NCBI GenBank assembly: GCA_963703665.1
Contig: CAVPFB010000003.1
Coordinates: forward strand, 434,001 to 498,000
Source of the DNA: AP-15 sp963703665
Lineage (GTDB): Bacteria > Pseudomonadota > Alphaproteobacteria > ATCC43930 > CGMCC-115725
Reading direction: 5' to 3'
Length of the DNA: 64,000 nucleotides
Positions 35,992 to 48,079 of the stretch are shown here, in pieces (the first letter of the stretch is position 1; the number at the start of each line of letters is the position of its first letter). The position numbers and the translations under genes are program-made. The notes beneath the pieces were generated by a model that saw only the letters and a program-made list of their open reading frames with translations, was not told the origin of the DNA and did no database searches.

Positions 35992-37182
35992 TCAGGAATC
36001 CTGGCTGCCGAGGAATTCGAGTGCGGCGGCGACGCCGCCCGGGCGGTGCGGAATGCCGGCCCGATGCAGCCCCATTTCGACGCCGCTCAAAGTGCCGCAC
36101 AGCATCAGATCGTTGAACCAGCCGAGATGGCCGATGCGAAAGATCCGGCCCTTGAGCCGGCCGAGACCGGTGCCGAGAGACATGTCGAAATTGTCGAGGA
36201 TGATCTCGCGCAGCCGGTCGGCGTCGAACCCGTCGGGCACGACGACCGCGGTCAGCGAATTCGAATGCTCGCGCGGGTCAGCGCACAGGACCTCGAGGCC
36301 CCACCCGGCGACCGCGCGCCGGGTCGCCTCGGCGTGGCGGGCGTGGCGGCGGAAGACCGCGGGCAGGCCCTCCTCGTCGAGGAGCATGTGCAAGGATTCG
36401 CGCAGCCCGAACAGCAGGTTGGTTGCCGGCGTGTAGGGGAAAAACCCGGTCTGCCCGCTGTCGTGCATCGCCTGCCAATCCCAATATGAGCGCGGCAGTG
36501 TCGCGGCTTCGGAAGCGGTGAGCGCCTTTTTCGATACCGCGTTGAAGCCGAGGCCGGGCGGCAGCATCAGCCCCTTCTGCGAGCCGGCGACGGTCACGTC
36601 GACCCGCCATTCGTCATGGCGGTAGTCGATCGAGCCCAAAGACGAGATCGTGTCGACCATGTAGAGCGCCGGGTGACGCGCCCGGTCGATCGCGGCGCGG
36701 ATCTCGGGGATGCGGCTCGCGACGCCGGTCGAGGTCTCGTTGTGGACGACGCACACCGCCTTGACCCGATGTTCGCGGTCGCCCGCGAGCTTTTCCTCGA
36801 CCAGGGCCGGATCGACCCCATGCCGCCAGTCGCCGGGCACGAACTCGATCTCGAGCCCGAGCCGCCCGGCCATCGCCCGCCACAGGCTGGCGAAATGACC
36901 GGTCTCGAACATCAGCACCCGGTCGCCCGGCGACAAGGTGTTGGCCAGTGCCGCCTCCCACGCCCCGGTGCCGGAAGACGGATAGACGACGACCGTCTCG
37001 CTCGTCTGGAACACCCGCTTCATGCCAGCGACGATTTCCTTGCCGAGCTCGGCAAAGTCGGGCCCGCGATGGTCGATCGTCGGCGCCGCGATCGCCTGCA
37101 ACACCCGATCGGGCACGTTGGTCGGGCCGGGAATTTGCAGAAAATGGCGGCCGCTGCGTGCCGCCGGGGCGTTGGTCCTCAT
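35992..37182 (-). CDS. Pyridoxal-phosphate aminotransferase, serine/alanine--glyoxylate type
   Basis: A class V aminotransferase of 396 residues, close to serine-glyoxylate aminotransferases. N-terminal LQIPGPTNVPDRVLQAIAAP and DHRGPDFAEL, VYPSSGTGAWEAAL for PLP phosphate, MVDTISSLGSIDYRHD with the ring-binding Asp, and the Schiff-base Lys in AGSQKGLMLPPG. It would transfer amino groups to glyoxylate. Reads leftward, followed after 21 bp upstream by the LLM flavoenzyme. Confidence 0.9.
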   Translation of the reverse strand: MRTNAPAARSGRHFLQIPGPTNVPDRVLQAIAAPTIDHRGPDFAELGKEIVAGMKRVFQTSETVVVYPSSGTGAWEAALANTLSPGDRVLMFETGHFASLWRAMAGRLGLEIEFVPGDWRHGVDPALVEEKLAGDREHRVKAVCVVHNETSTGVASRIPEIRAAIDRARHPALYMVDTISSLGSIDYRHDEWRVDVTVAGSQKGLMLPPGLGFNAVSKKALTASEAATLPRSYWDWQAMHDSGQTGFFPYTPATNLLFGLRESLHMLLDEEGLPAVFRRHARHAEATRRAVAGWGLEVLCADPREHSNSLTAVVVPDGFDADRLREIILDNFDMSLGTGLGRLKGRIFRIGHLGWFNDLMLCGTLSGVEMGLHRAGIPHRPGGVAAALEFLGSQDS

Positions 37183-37203
37183 CGCCGCCGCCGGATCACT
37201 CGG

Positions 37204-38382
37204 CTACTCCGCCGCGTCGCGCCGCGGCGGCGCTGGTCGGGTCGAGGCGTGCCGGTCGATCTCCTTCTGGATCGCGGCACTGGCCTTGCCGGTGAAGTCG
37301 ACATGGTGGCCGGTGGCGTAATCGTAGCTGCCGCGCAACAATTCCCGGCTCCGCTGGAAATGCGGGTGCACGAAGCGCGCCATCAGCTCGTAATGCTTTT
37401 TGGTCGCGTCCCAATCGGCCCAGTTCTGCGCCAATTCGCACAAGACGCCGAACCCGCCGGAGCCCTCGATCAGCCGCTCGACATAGGCGATCGCGTCGTC
37501 CGGAGTGCCGATGCAGCCGGTGCCGGTCTCGATCAGCCAGTCGGTCGGGTCCGGCACGTCGGGCGGGATGATCGGGAAGGTCGCCACATCGCGGAAGTAG
37601 TTGGCGAAGGCCTGCACCCCGAACCGCACGTTCTGGCGCGCCTGTTCACGGGTTTCGGCGATGTGGAACAGGCCGACGACGCGCCAGTTCTTGCGGTCGG
37701 GGACGTGGCCGTTGGCCCGCGCGGTCTCTTCGTAGAGCCCCCAATTGGCGGTGTGGCGCTCCATCGCCATCGGGCTGGTGCCGCCGATCGACAGCATGCC
37801 GATGCCGTATTTGCCCGAGGCGAGCGACCCCGACGGCGAGCGCGCCGCGGCGACCGCCAATTCCATGGTCGGGCGGGTATAGCAGCGCAGCTGCAATTGC
37901 GCCTCGGTCAGGTTGAACCAGTCGGTCTTGCGGGTGACGGTTTCGCCGCGCAGCAGCGGGACGATCACGTCGAGCGCCTCGTTCATCATCTGCCGCTGGT
38001 CGCCGGGGTCGATGCCGATCTTCAAGGCGTCGTGGACCAGCGCGCCGGGGCCGACCCCGAACATCGCCCGGCCGCGGGTCATGTGGTCGAGCTGGACCAT
38101 GCGGTCGGCCAGCATGAACGGGTTGTGATAGGGCAATGACACGACCCCGGTGCCGAGGCGGATGTGGCGGGTGCGCTGCGCCGCGGCGGCGATGAACATC
38201 TCCGGAGAGGCGATCAGCTCGAAGCCGCCGGAATGGTGCTCGCCGATCCACGCCTCGTGATAATTGAGCCGATCGAGATGCTCGAGCAACTCGAGGTCCC
38301 GCTCCATCGACAAGGTCGGGTTTTCGTCGTGGTTGTGGAACGGCGCCAAAAAAATGCCGCTGCGCAAATGGAGATCGTCCAT
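37204..38382 (-). CDS. LLM class flavin-dependent oxidoreductase
   Basis: A 392-residue bacterial-luciferase-fold monooxygenase: LHLRSGIFLAPFHNHDENPT, HEAWIGEHHSGGFELIASPE, VVSLPYHNPFMLADRMVQLD and GRAMFGVGPGALVHDALKIG. This branch resembles alkanal/limonene monooxygenases rather than F420 enzymes. ATG at 38382 has GGAGGG 6 bp upstream; longer frames to 38628 are unsupported. Probably in an operon with the aminotransferase, 21 bp downstream. Confidence 0.88.
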   Translation of the reverse strand: MDDLHLRSGIFLAPFHNHDENPTLSMERDLELLEHLDRLNYHEAWIGEHHSGGFELIASPEMFIAAAAQRTRHIRLGTGVVSLPYHNPFMLADRMVQLDHMTRGRAMFGVGPGALVHDALKIGIDPGDQRQMMNEALDVIVPLLRGETVTRKTDWFNLTEAQLQLRCYTRPTMELAVAAARSPSGSLASGKYGIGMLSIGGTSPMAMERHTANWGLYEETARANGHVPDRKNWRVVGLFHIAETREQARQNVRFGVQAFANYFRDVATFPIIPPDVPDPTDWLIETGTGCIGTPDDAIAYVERLIEGSGGFGVLCELAQNWADWDATKKHYELMARFVHPHFQRSRELLRGSYDYATGHHVDFTGKASAAIQKEIDRHASTRPAPPRRDAAE

Positions 38383-38919
38383 GCCGAACCCTCCGGCCGA
38401 AATGCCTGCTGGGCGATGGTCGGTGATCGGGCCGGCCGCCGCAAGCGATTTTCCCTGGCGTGCATCGCTGCGACGCAATTTCACGCACCTCGCTCCGCCC
38501 GCATTCCAACACCCCTGTTCCGCCTGTTTTTTGCAGGTCGAAATCAGGCGCCGCCCAGCCCTTCGACGGCAATTCCACACCCATCGACGGGTGCCGATGC
38601 CCGCAAGAATGCCGGGCGAGTGTGGCAATCTGATGGTTGTCAGAGGCGCCGGGCTATCACCTGGGGAGGACCCCAGGAAGCTTCTTACAAATGTGCTATA
38701 GGCGGCGGCGTTCGCTCAATTCGCAGAGTGGCGGGGACCACAAGGCCTGGGCAAGGGCGGTGCATAGCCCTTGCGGCGCTGTGATCGGATCAATTGCTGT
38801 TGCCTTACTATCGTGGACGCGCCCTCGCAGGCAGCGGCGGATCTCGGCGTCGCCCGATACGTCGGAGATACGTGACGGCCGGTCATCATTGTCAAGTAAG
38901 TTCCAACCCTTTGATTTTG
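38383..38919. other. Intergenic gap between the LLM gene and tRNA-Lys
   Basis: No gene is supported. One hairpin, CCTGGGG-AGGA-CCCCAGG at 38660-38677, stands out, followed by an AT-rich TTACAAATGTGCTATAGG stretch that could hold a -10 element. Function unknown. Confidence 0.4.
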
Positions 38920-38996
<77 letters not shown>

Positions 38997-39076
38997 ACGG
39001 GAAGCGCTCTATAGCAAAGCGACGTCGACCTGTCGAGACACCCGGCACCCCTGCACCCGCCCGCCAACCTTTGCCG

Positions 39077-41825
<2,749 letters not shown>

Positions 41826-41960
41826 GGAACCCTCGAAAAACGGAGGCGAATGGCTGGATATGTTCGCACGGCGACCGAGTGACAGATAGGCGGACCGGCA
41901 GACTTTGTCAATTCGGCAGCGCCGCCGCCGCTCCGCCATCCGCCGGCCCGAACCCGCCTG

Positions 41961-42020
41961 GCCGCCGATCCGCTCGCCCCAGATGCGCTCGCCGCCGATC
42001 CGCTCGTCCCAGATCCGCTG
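41961..42020. repeat. Tandem 30-bp direct repeat, two units
   Basis: GCCGCCGATCCGCTCGCCCC then AGATGCGCTC, followed by a second unit that differs at two bases (TCGTCCC, ATCCGCTG). A third partial copy, GCCGCCGATATGC, lies at 42033. It sits in the divergent secA-PPIase gap (41826-42103), which otherwise holds nothing recognisable. Confidence 0.7.
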
Positions 42021-42103
42021 GCTTGTCGGCTCGCCGCCGATATGCATTGATGGCCGGGTTCGGCCACATCGAGGGGTGGCCGCCGTTCTGCCGGGGGTTC
42101 GAC

Positions 42104-43012
42104 ATGCTGTCCCGTTCTTCGCTTGCGGTGGTGCTCGGCCTCGCGCTGACCGCCGCGCCGGCTGCCGCGCCGGCGCGCGCCGCCGATCCGGCGCCGCTCG
42201 CGCCTGCTGGGGCGCCTGCTCCTGCCGCGGCGGCGGCGAGCGCGCTGCCGCCGGCAAACACCGTCGTCGCCCGCGTCGATGGGGTCGAGCTGCGCCTGGC
42301 CGATGTCGAAGCTGCGCAGCAAAGCCTGCCGCCGCAGGCGCAAAAGCTGCCGCTCGCCCAGATCTATCCAATTCTGCTCGACCGGCTGGTCGATGGCGAG
42401 CTGGTCACCGAGGCCGGGCGCAAGGAGCATCTCGACCAGGCCCCCGCGGTGCAGGACCGCCTCAAGCTCTATGAGGACCACCTGATCCAGCAGGCCTATG
42501 TCGATCAGCTGCTCAAGGGGGCCGAGAGCGAGGATCAGCTGAAGGCGCGCTACCAGAAGCTCCTCCAGCAGCAACAGCCGCGCGAGGAGGTCCGCGCCCG
42601 CCACATCCTGGTCAAGACCGAGGCCGAAGCCAAGTCGATCATCGCCCAGCTCGACAAGGGGGCGGATTTCGCCACCCTCGCCAAGAAATATTCGACCGAT
42701 CCGGGCGCCGCCTCGGGCGGTGATCTCGGCTATTTCACCCGCGACGACATGGTGCCGGCCTTCGCCGCCGCGGCGTTCGCCCTGCCGGTCGGCAAATACA
42801 CCGAAACCCCGGTCAAGACCGAATTCGGCTGGCACGTGATCCTGGTCGAGGACCGCCGGGTCAAGAAGCCGCCGAGCTTTGACGAGGCGCGTGCTCAGCT
42901 GACGCACCTGGCGGCGCGCGACATCATCCAGGCGAAGCTGAAGGAATTGCGCAGCGGCGCCAAGATCGAAACCTATGGGCTCGACGGCAAGCCGCTGCCG
43001 CCAGCCAAATAA
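42104..43012 (+). CDS. Periplasmic peptidylprolyl isomerase (parvulin type)
   Basis: A PPIC/parvulin chaperone of 302 residues. Signal peptide (SSLAVVLGLALTAAPAAAP), an Ala/Pro-rich linker, a SurA-like N-terminal helical region (LADVEAAQQSLPPQAQKLPL) and a rotamase domain at about residues 155-260 (VRARHILVKTEAEAKSIIAQ, GGDLGYFTRDDMVPAFAAAA, VKTEFGWHVILVEDRR). Helps fold exported proteins. ATG at 42104 gives a clean signal peptide. Divergent from secA, downstream argJ starts 26 bp later. Confidence 0.9.
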   Translation: MLSRSSLAVVLGLALTAAPAAAPARAADPAPLAPAGAPAPAAAAASALPPANTVVARVDGVELRLADVEAAQQSLPPQAQKLPLAQIYPILLDRLVDGELVTEAGRKEHLDQAPAVQDRLKLYEDHLIQQAYVDQLLKGAESEDQLKARYQKLLQQQQPREEVRARHILVKTEAEAKSIIAQLDKGADFATLAKKYSTDPGAASGGDLGYFTRDDMVPAFAAAAFALPVGKYTETPVKTEFGWHVILVEDRRVKKPPSFDEARAQLTHLAARDIIQAKLKELRSGAKIETYGLDGKPLPPAK

Positions 43013-43038
43013 CCGGACGATCCTTCAGAAGGAACAAG

Positions 43039-44268
43039 ATGCCTGCTGTTTCTCCGCTCGCGCCCGCGGGCTTTCCCCGGCTGTCGCCGATTGCCGGCGT
43101 GCGGCTCGCGGCCTTTGCCTGCGGCATCCGCTACGCCGGGCGCGACGACCTGATGCTGGCCGAGCTGGCGCCGGGCAGCACCGTCGCCGGGGTCTTGACG
43201 CGATCCTTGACCGCGGGGGCGCCGGTGCTGTGGTGCCGCGACTGCCTGGCCGGCGGCGAGGCGCGCGCGATCGTCGTCAATTCCGGCAACGCCAATACCT
43301 TCACCGGCCGCGCCGGCAAGGAGGTGGTCGAGACCACGGCGGCGGCGGCGGCGAACTTGCTGGGGTGCGATCCGAGGCAGGTCTTCATCTCGTCGACCGG
43401 CGTCATCGGCGAGCCGCCGCCCGGGGCGAAGCTCGTCGAGGCGTTGCCGCAGGTGGTGGGGCTGCTCTCGGCCGAGGCGTGGGAGCCGGCGGCGCGCGCG
43501 ATCATGACGACCGACACCTTCCCAAAAGGGGCGACGGCGACGGCCAAGATCGACGGCGTCGAGGTGCATCTCAACGGGTTCGCCAAAGGGTCCGGCATGA
43601 TCGGCCCCGATATGGCGACGATGCTGGCCTATGTCTTCACCGATGCGGCATTGCCGCCCGCCGTGCTGCAGGCGCTGCTGGCGGCGGCGGCGGACCGGTC
43701 GTTCAATTCGATCACGGTCGACGGCGACACCTCGACCAGCGACACCGTGCTGCTGTGCGCGACGCAGCAGGCGGTGCACCGGCCGGTGGCGAGCCCGAGC
43801 GACCGCCGGCTCGGGGATTTTCGCCGGGCGCTCGACCGGGTGATGATCGATCTCGCGCAGCAGGTGGTGCGCGACGGCGAGGGGGCGCAGAAATTTGTCA
43901 CGATCGAGGTGACCGGGGCGGCGACGGCGCGTGCGGCGCGGCGGATCGGCCTCGCGATCGGCAATTCGCCCTTGGTCAAGACGGCGCTCTCGGCCGGCGA
44001 CGCCAATTGGGGCCGCATCGTCATGGCGGTCGGCAAGGCGGGCGAAAAAGTGGATCGCGACCGGTTGTCGATTGCCGTCGGCGGGACTCGGATCGCCGCC
44101 GATGGCGGGCCGGTGCCGGGTTATGACGAGGCTCCGGTGGCCGAGCACATGAAGGGCCGCGACATCGCGATCGCCGTCGATCTCGGCATCGGCAGCGGCC
44201 GAGCAACGGTATGGACCTGCGACCTGACCCACGGCTACATCGACATCAATGGCAGCTATCGCAGCTGA
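43039..44268 (+). CDS. argJ: Bifunctional glutamate N-acetyltransferase / ornithine acetyltransferase
   Basis: Cyclic arginine pathway enzyme: moves acetyl from N-acetylornithine to glutamate. The 409-residue precursor self-cleaves before the Thr of the KGSGMIGPDMATMLAYVFTD motif (about residue 195). Other conserved parts are AIVVNSGNANTFTGRAG, ISSTGVIGEP, IMTTDTFPK, ITVDGDTSTSDT and the C-terminal THGYIDINGSYRS. Full length and intact. Confidence 0.95.
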   Translation: MPAVSPLAPAGFPRLSPIAGVRLAAFACGIRYAGRDDLMLAELAPGSTVAGVLTRSLTAGAPVLWCRDCLAGGEARAIVVNSGNANTFTGRAGKEVVETTAAAAANLLGCDPRQVFISSTGVIGEPPPGAKLVEALPQVVGLLSAEAWEPAARAIMTTDTFPKGATATAKIDGVEVHLNGFAKGSGMIGPDMATMLAYVFTDAALPPAVLQALLAAAADRSFNSITVDGDTSTSDTVLLCATQQAVHRPVASPSDRRLGDFRRALDRVMIDLAQQVVRDGEGAQKFVTIEVTGAATARAARRIGLAIGNSPLVKTALSAGDANWGRIVMAVGKAGEKVDRDRLSIAVGGTRIAADGGPVPGYDEAPVAEHMKGRDIAIAVDLGIGSGRATVWTCDLTHGYIDINGSYRS

Positions 44269-44283
44269 CGCCTCGCGCCGAGC

Positions 44284-44333
44284 CCCCCTCCCATTCCCTC
44301 CCCCGCCCGCCGGGGAGGGTTAGGGTGGGGGCC
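44284..44333. repeat. Palindromic REP-like element before mutT
   Basis: CCCTCCCATTCCCTCCCCC, GCCCGCC, GGGGAGGGTTAGGGTGGGGG: an inverted repeat between argJ and mutT. The following mutT GTG start sits at its right edge. Confidence 0.65.
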
Positions 44334-44762
44334 GTGGAGTCGCAATCGGCGTCGGGCCCGGCGCTCCCCCTCGTGCTCGTCGCCGCGGTGGCGCTGGTCG
44401 ACGCCGATGGCCGGGTGCTGCTCGCCCGCCGCCCGGAGGGCAAGCCGATGGCCGGGCTGTGGGAATTTCCCGGCGGCAAGGTCGACCCGGGCGAAACGCC
44501 CGAGACGGCGCTGATCCGCGAGTTGGCCGAGGAGCTCGGCATCGACGTCGCGGCGAGCTGCCTCGCCCCCTTTACCTTCGCCTCGCACGCCTATCCCGAA
44601 TTCCATCTGCTGATGCCGCTCTACGTCTGCCGCAAATGGTCGGGCATCCTCGTCCCGCGCGAGGGCCAGAGCCTCGCCTGGGTGCGGCCGGCGCGGCTCG
44701 CCGACTACCCGATGCCGCCCGCCGACAAGCCGCTCGTAGCCCTGCTGCGCGGCCTGCTGTGA
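44334..44762 (+). CDS. mutT: 8-oxo-dGTP diphosphatase MutT (NUDIX)
   Basis: A 142-residue Nudix hydrolase sanitising oxidised nucleotides. Nudix box GGKVDPGETPETALIRELAE then ELGI; N-terminal LLARRPEGKPMAGLWEFPGG is the MutT signature. argJ-mutT pairing is usual in Alphaproteobacteria. GTG at 44334 is at the edge of a palindromic repeat and is not well supported by a ribosome binding site; the conserved domain starts about 12 residues later. Confidence 0.9.
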   Translation: MESQSASGPALPLVLVAAVALVDADGRVLLARRPEGKPMAGLWEFPGGKVDPGETPETALIRELAEELGIDVAASCLAPFTFASHAYPEFHLLMPLYVCRKWSGILVPREGQSLAWVRPARLADYPMPPADKPLVALLRGLL

Positions 44763-44893
44763 CCCCGGCCGCTACCGCATCGGGGGCCAAATTTGAGCCC
44801 TGAGTTCCGACTTGGAATGAAGCAGGCTATCTCGCCGGCGCGAGCGTGCGGCGAGCCACATAGCGAATACCATCCTGCGGCGATCGGCGGCGC

Positions 44894-46411
44894 ATGACGA
44901 TCGGACCGGCCCTGCGGGTCGCCCAGTCCGGGCAGCTGCGGCGGCCGCTGGTGCGCTCCCCGGCCGCGCCGATGTTCGCCGGGGTCGCGGCGATCACCGC
45001 GCTCCGGCTCGTGTGGCTGTGGCTGCAGCCGGCCGATCTTTATCCCGACGAGGCGCAATACTGGTTTTGGGCCAAGCATTTGGCCTTCGGCTATTATTCG
45101 AAGCCGCCGCTGGTCGCGTGGCTGATCGCACTGACCACCGGACTCTTTGGCGACAGCGAGTTTGCGATCCGGCTGTCGGCGCCGTTGCTGCATGCCGCGA
45201 CCGCCGTCCTCATTTATGCGATCGGCGCGCGGCTCTACGACCGCCGTGTCGGGCTGTGGTCGGCGCTCGCCTATGCGAGCCTGCCGGGAGTATCGGTCTC
45301 GGCCTTCATCATGTCGACCGACGCGCCGTTGATGCTGTGCTGGGCGGCGGCGCTCTACGCGTTCATCCGGGTGCGAGCGGAAGGCGGCCTGGGCTGGTGG
45401 CTCGCGCTCGGGGTCGCGGCCGGGCTCGGGCTCCTGGCCAAATACGCGATGGCCTATTGGATGATCTCGGCCCTGGGCTTCGTGCTGCTGATCCGCGCCG
45501 AGCGCCGCCACCTGCCGGCATTGCTCGCCGCCTTCGCGCTCGCCTTAGCGCTGTATTCGCCCAATCTGTGGTGGAACTGGAGCAACGGCTTTGTCAGCTA
45601 CCTGCATACTCGCGACGATGCCGACCTGGCCGGGCCCTTGTTCCACCCCGCCGCCGCTCTGCGGTTTTTCGGCTCGCAATTCGCGGTGTTCGGGCCGCTG
45701 TTGTTCGCCGCGCTGTTGGTCGTGGCGGCGACGCCGGCGGCGCTGCGCGATCCCGGCGCACGGCTGCTCGCGGCCTTTTCGCTGCCGACATTGGCGATGA
45801 TGCTGGCGGTCAGCGTGTTGTCGCGGGCCGAACCCAACTGGGCGGCGCCCGCCTATGTCTCGGCGACGGTGCTGGTCGTCGCCTGGGCCTTGCGGCATGG
45901 CAGGCGCCGCCTCGTCGCCTGGTCGATCGCGCTCGACCTCGCCGCCGCGATCGTGCTGTTCACCGGCTATCAGACGCTCGCCGCCGCCGGCATCGAATTG
46001 CCGGCGAAGTACGACCCGCTCGACCGGCTGCACGGCTGGCGCGCGCTCGGCGCCGAGGTTTCTGCGGCGCTCGCCCGGCATCCGGGCTTTACCCTCTTTA
46101 CCGACGACCGCGAATTGCTCGCGGCGCTGATTTACTACGTCCACCCGCACCCGTTCGGCGCCGTCAAATGGGAATTGATGGACCGGGTCAAGGACCAGTG
46201 GGATTTGACCAACAACATGAGAAAGCACCGCGGCGGCAACTTCCTCCTAGTGTCGGTCAAGCACCTCGCGCATGAGATGCGGCCGAGCTTTGCCGCGATG
46301 CAGCCGCTGCCGGCGATCAGGGTCCCGGTCGGGCTCGGCGAGACGCGCCGCTATTCGCTGTATCTGGCTTACGATTTCAAGGGCTATCCGCAGTACCGCC
46401 GGCAGCCTTAG
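44894..46411 (+). CDS. ArnT-like glycosyltransferase family 39 protein
   Basis: A polytopic membrane glycosyltransferase of 505 residues using a polyprenyl-phosphate sugar donor. About ten TM helices; the GT39/ArnT motif LYPDEAQYWFWAKHLAFGYY at about residues 49-68 with the acidic DE pair, and KPPLVAWLIALTTGLFGDSE. Soluble C-terminal part with FTLFTDDRELLAALIYYVHP. Acceptor (lipid A, protein or glycan) unknown. Its 3' end overlaps the convergent second GT39 gene by 35 bp. ATG at 44894. Confidence 0.85.
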   Translation: MTIGPALRVAQSGQLRRPLVRSPAAPMFAGVAAITALRLVWLWLQPADLYPDEAQYWFWAKHLAFGYYSKPPLVAWLIALTTGLFGDSEFAIRLSAPLLHAATAVLIYAIGARLYDRRVGLWSALAYASLPGVSVSAFIMSTDAPLMLCWAAALYAFIRVRAEGGLGWWLALGVAAGLGLLAKYAMAYWMISALGFVLLIRAERRHLPALLAAFALALALYSPNLWWNWSNGFVSYLHTRDDADLAGPLFHPAAALRFFGSQFAVFGPLLFAALLVVAATPAALRDPGARLLAAFSLPTLAMMLAVSVLSRAEPNWAAPAYVSATVLVVAWALRHGRRRLVAWSIALDLAAAIVLFTGYQTLAAAGIELPAKYDPLDRLHGWRALGAEVSAALARHPGFTLFTDDRELLAALIYYVHPHPFGAVKWELMDRVKDQWDLTNNMRKHRGGNFLLVSVKHLAHEMRPSFAAMQPLPAIRVPVGLGETRRYSLYLAYDFKGYPQYRRQP

Positions 46412-47975
46412 CAATTTCCCGCCGCGCTCGCAGCCGGTGCCCCAGATAGAGCGGCAAGGCCAGCGCCGGGTGCCCGTCGTGCAGCACCATCGCCGGCGGC
46501 AGCGTGTCGATCGACCGAAACAGCGGGCCGAAGCGGGCGGCGACGTCGGCCGGCGACTGGCGCGGCGCGACGATCAGTACATCGGCCCCGGCGTAATCGG
46601 CAACCGGTGCGACGATCCCATATTCGCGCGGGTCGTCGCCGAGGCAGACGACCGTCGCCCGGCCTTGCAGCGCATAGTCGATCTTGCCGGCGTCGAGCCA
46701 GCGCGTCGCCGCGACCACCAGCCCCGGCCGGCCGATCAGGCCGCGCCGGGCCAGCTCCCGGCGCAGCGAGGTCCAGTCGACCGCAGCCAGAGCGGGGTCC
46801 CGGTCGAGTCGGATCATCGCCGGCAGCCAATCGAACCGCACGTCGGTGGCGACCACCGCCACTGCGAAAACGACCAGCGCGCCGGTCGCCGCCAACCACC
46901 GCCCGACGCCGGCGCGATGCGCCCCCCGGCGGGCGATGGCGTCGCCGAGCAACGGCAGCAGCAGCAGGTAGCCGGGTGCGGCCCAGTGAAACAGCGCATG
47001 GCTCCACAGTGAAATCACCGTAAAAAAAACGATCGGCGGCGCCGCCAGGCACAGCAGCAGCCAGCGGTCCCGGTCCGCCGGCCCCCGCCGCAGCGCGCCG
47101 AACGCGCACAGCATCAGCGGCAGCCAGATCCACGGCAGCGCAAAGAGGGCGTTGCCGGCCAGGGCGCGCATCGGTCCGAAGAGGTCGAAACGGCCCTCCG
47201 CCCGGCCGCCCTGAAACAGGAACGAGACCCAGCCGTGCTCGGCGTTCCACACCAGGGCGGGCGCGAACATCAGCAGGGCGGCGAGCCCGGCGACATAGGG
47301 GTGCGGCCGCAACAGCCAGCGCCGGCCGGTTCGCTCGGTCACGAGAAACCCAATCGCGCCGAGGATGGTCAGACCCGCCGAATATTTCGCGGACAGCGCC
47401 AGGCCGGCGCAGACCCCGGCGCCCAGCCACCAGCGCCAGGCCGCGCGCCCGTGCGCCGGCAGCGCCATGATCAGGCACAGCGCAGCGCCGAGCAGGCCGG
47501 CAAACAGCGGGCCGTCGGGCAACACCCAGGTGCCGGCGGTGACGCCGATGAACGGGCACAAATTCGCCAGCACCGCCGCCCACAGCCCGGCCGGCGCGCC
47601 GAACAGCCGCGCCGTCACCCGGTACATCAGCCATGTCGTCAGCGCGAACAGCCCGATAAACGGCAGTCGAACGACGATGCCGGCATCGCTGCCGGCAACG
47701 TGCGCCGCAGCCCAGGCCAGCCACCAGGCGATCGGCGGGTGATCGAAATAGCCGAGCTGAAGATGGCGCCCGGAGGCCACCATGTAGCTCTCGTCGATGC
47801 CGAGGCCGAGCGACGCGGCGAACAGCAGGCGGGCCAGGAACGTGACCGAGATCAGCAGGGTCAGGCCGCCCACCGGCGTTTTGGCCCAGGCGGCTGCGGT
47901 GCGCATGCGCCGCGAAAGGCGAGGACCCGGACGGGCTGGCGTGGCGGCGAATCGCAGCGGTCCGTAAGGAATCAT
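46377..47975 (-). CDS. ArnT-like glycosyltransferase family 39 protein (second copy)
   Basis: A 532-residue membrane GT39 protein, convergent with its neighbour and of the same fold: LGLGIDESYMVASGRHLQLG with the DE pair, FDHPPIAWWLAWAAAHVAGS, LPDGPLFAGLLGAAL, then about nine TM helices and a C-terminal soluble domain (LGDDPREYGIVAPVADYAG). It differs enough from the 44.9-kb gene that it is no recent duplicate. Start at 47975 chosen; an internal ATG near 47906 is possible. Two such genes together suggest a surface-glycan or lipid modification. Confidence 0.85.
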   Translation of the reverse strand: MIPYGPLRFAATPARPGPRLSRRMRTAAAWAKTPVGGLTLLISVTFLARLLFAASLGLGIDESYMVASGRHLQLGYFDHPPIAWWLAWAAAHVAGSDAGIVVRLPFIGLFALTTWLMYRVTARLFGAPAGLWAAVLANLCPFIGVTAGTWVLPDGPLFAGLLGAALCLIMALPAHGRAAWRWWLGAGVCAGLALSAKYSAGLTILGAIGFLVTERTGRRWLLRPHPYVAGLAALLMFAPALVWNAEHGWVSFLFQGGRAEGRFDLFGPMRALAGNALFALPWIWLPLMLCAFGALRRGPADRDRWLLLCLAAPPIVFFTVISLWSHALFHWAAPGYLLLLPLLGDAIARRGAHRAGVGRWLAATGALVVFAVAVVATDVRFDWLPAMIRLDRDPALAAVDWTSLRRELARRGLIGRPGLVVAATRWLDAGKIDYALQGRATVVCLGDDPREYGIVAPVADYAGADVLIVAPRQSPADVAARFGPLFRSIDTLPPAMVLHDGHPALALPLYLGHRLRARREIAKAAGGTADSP

Positions 47976-48079
47976 CCAGCGGAATATCAGATCAATGTCA
48001 TTGCGGGACGCGGTCAGGCCCCGAGAGCGCGTGATCCATGACCATCGCCCAGGAAAAAATCAAGCACCTGCGGCTTGGT

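Noticed and set aside
38660..38677. Hairpin CCTGGGG-AGGA-CCCCAGG as a terminator or riboswitch
   Set aside because: No U-tract follows and no gene of suitable orientation is near; too short for any known riboswitch.
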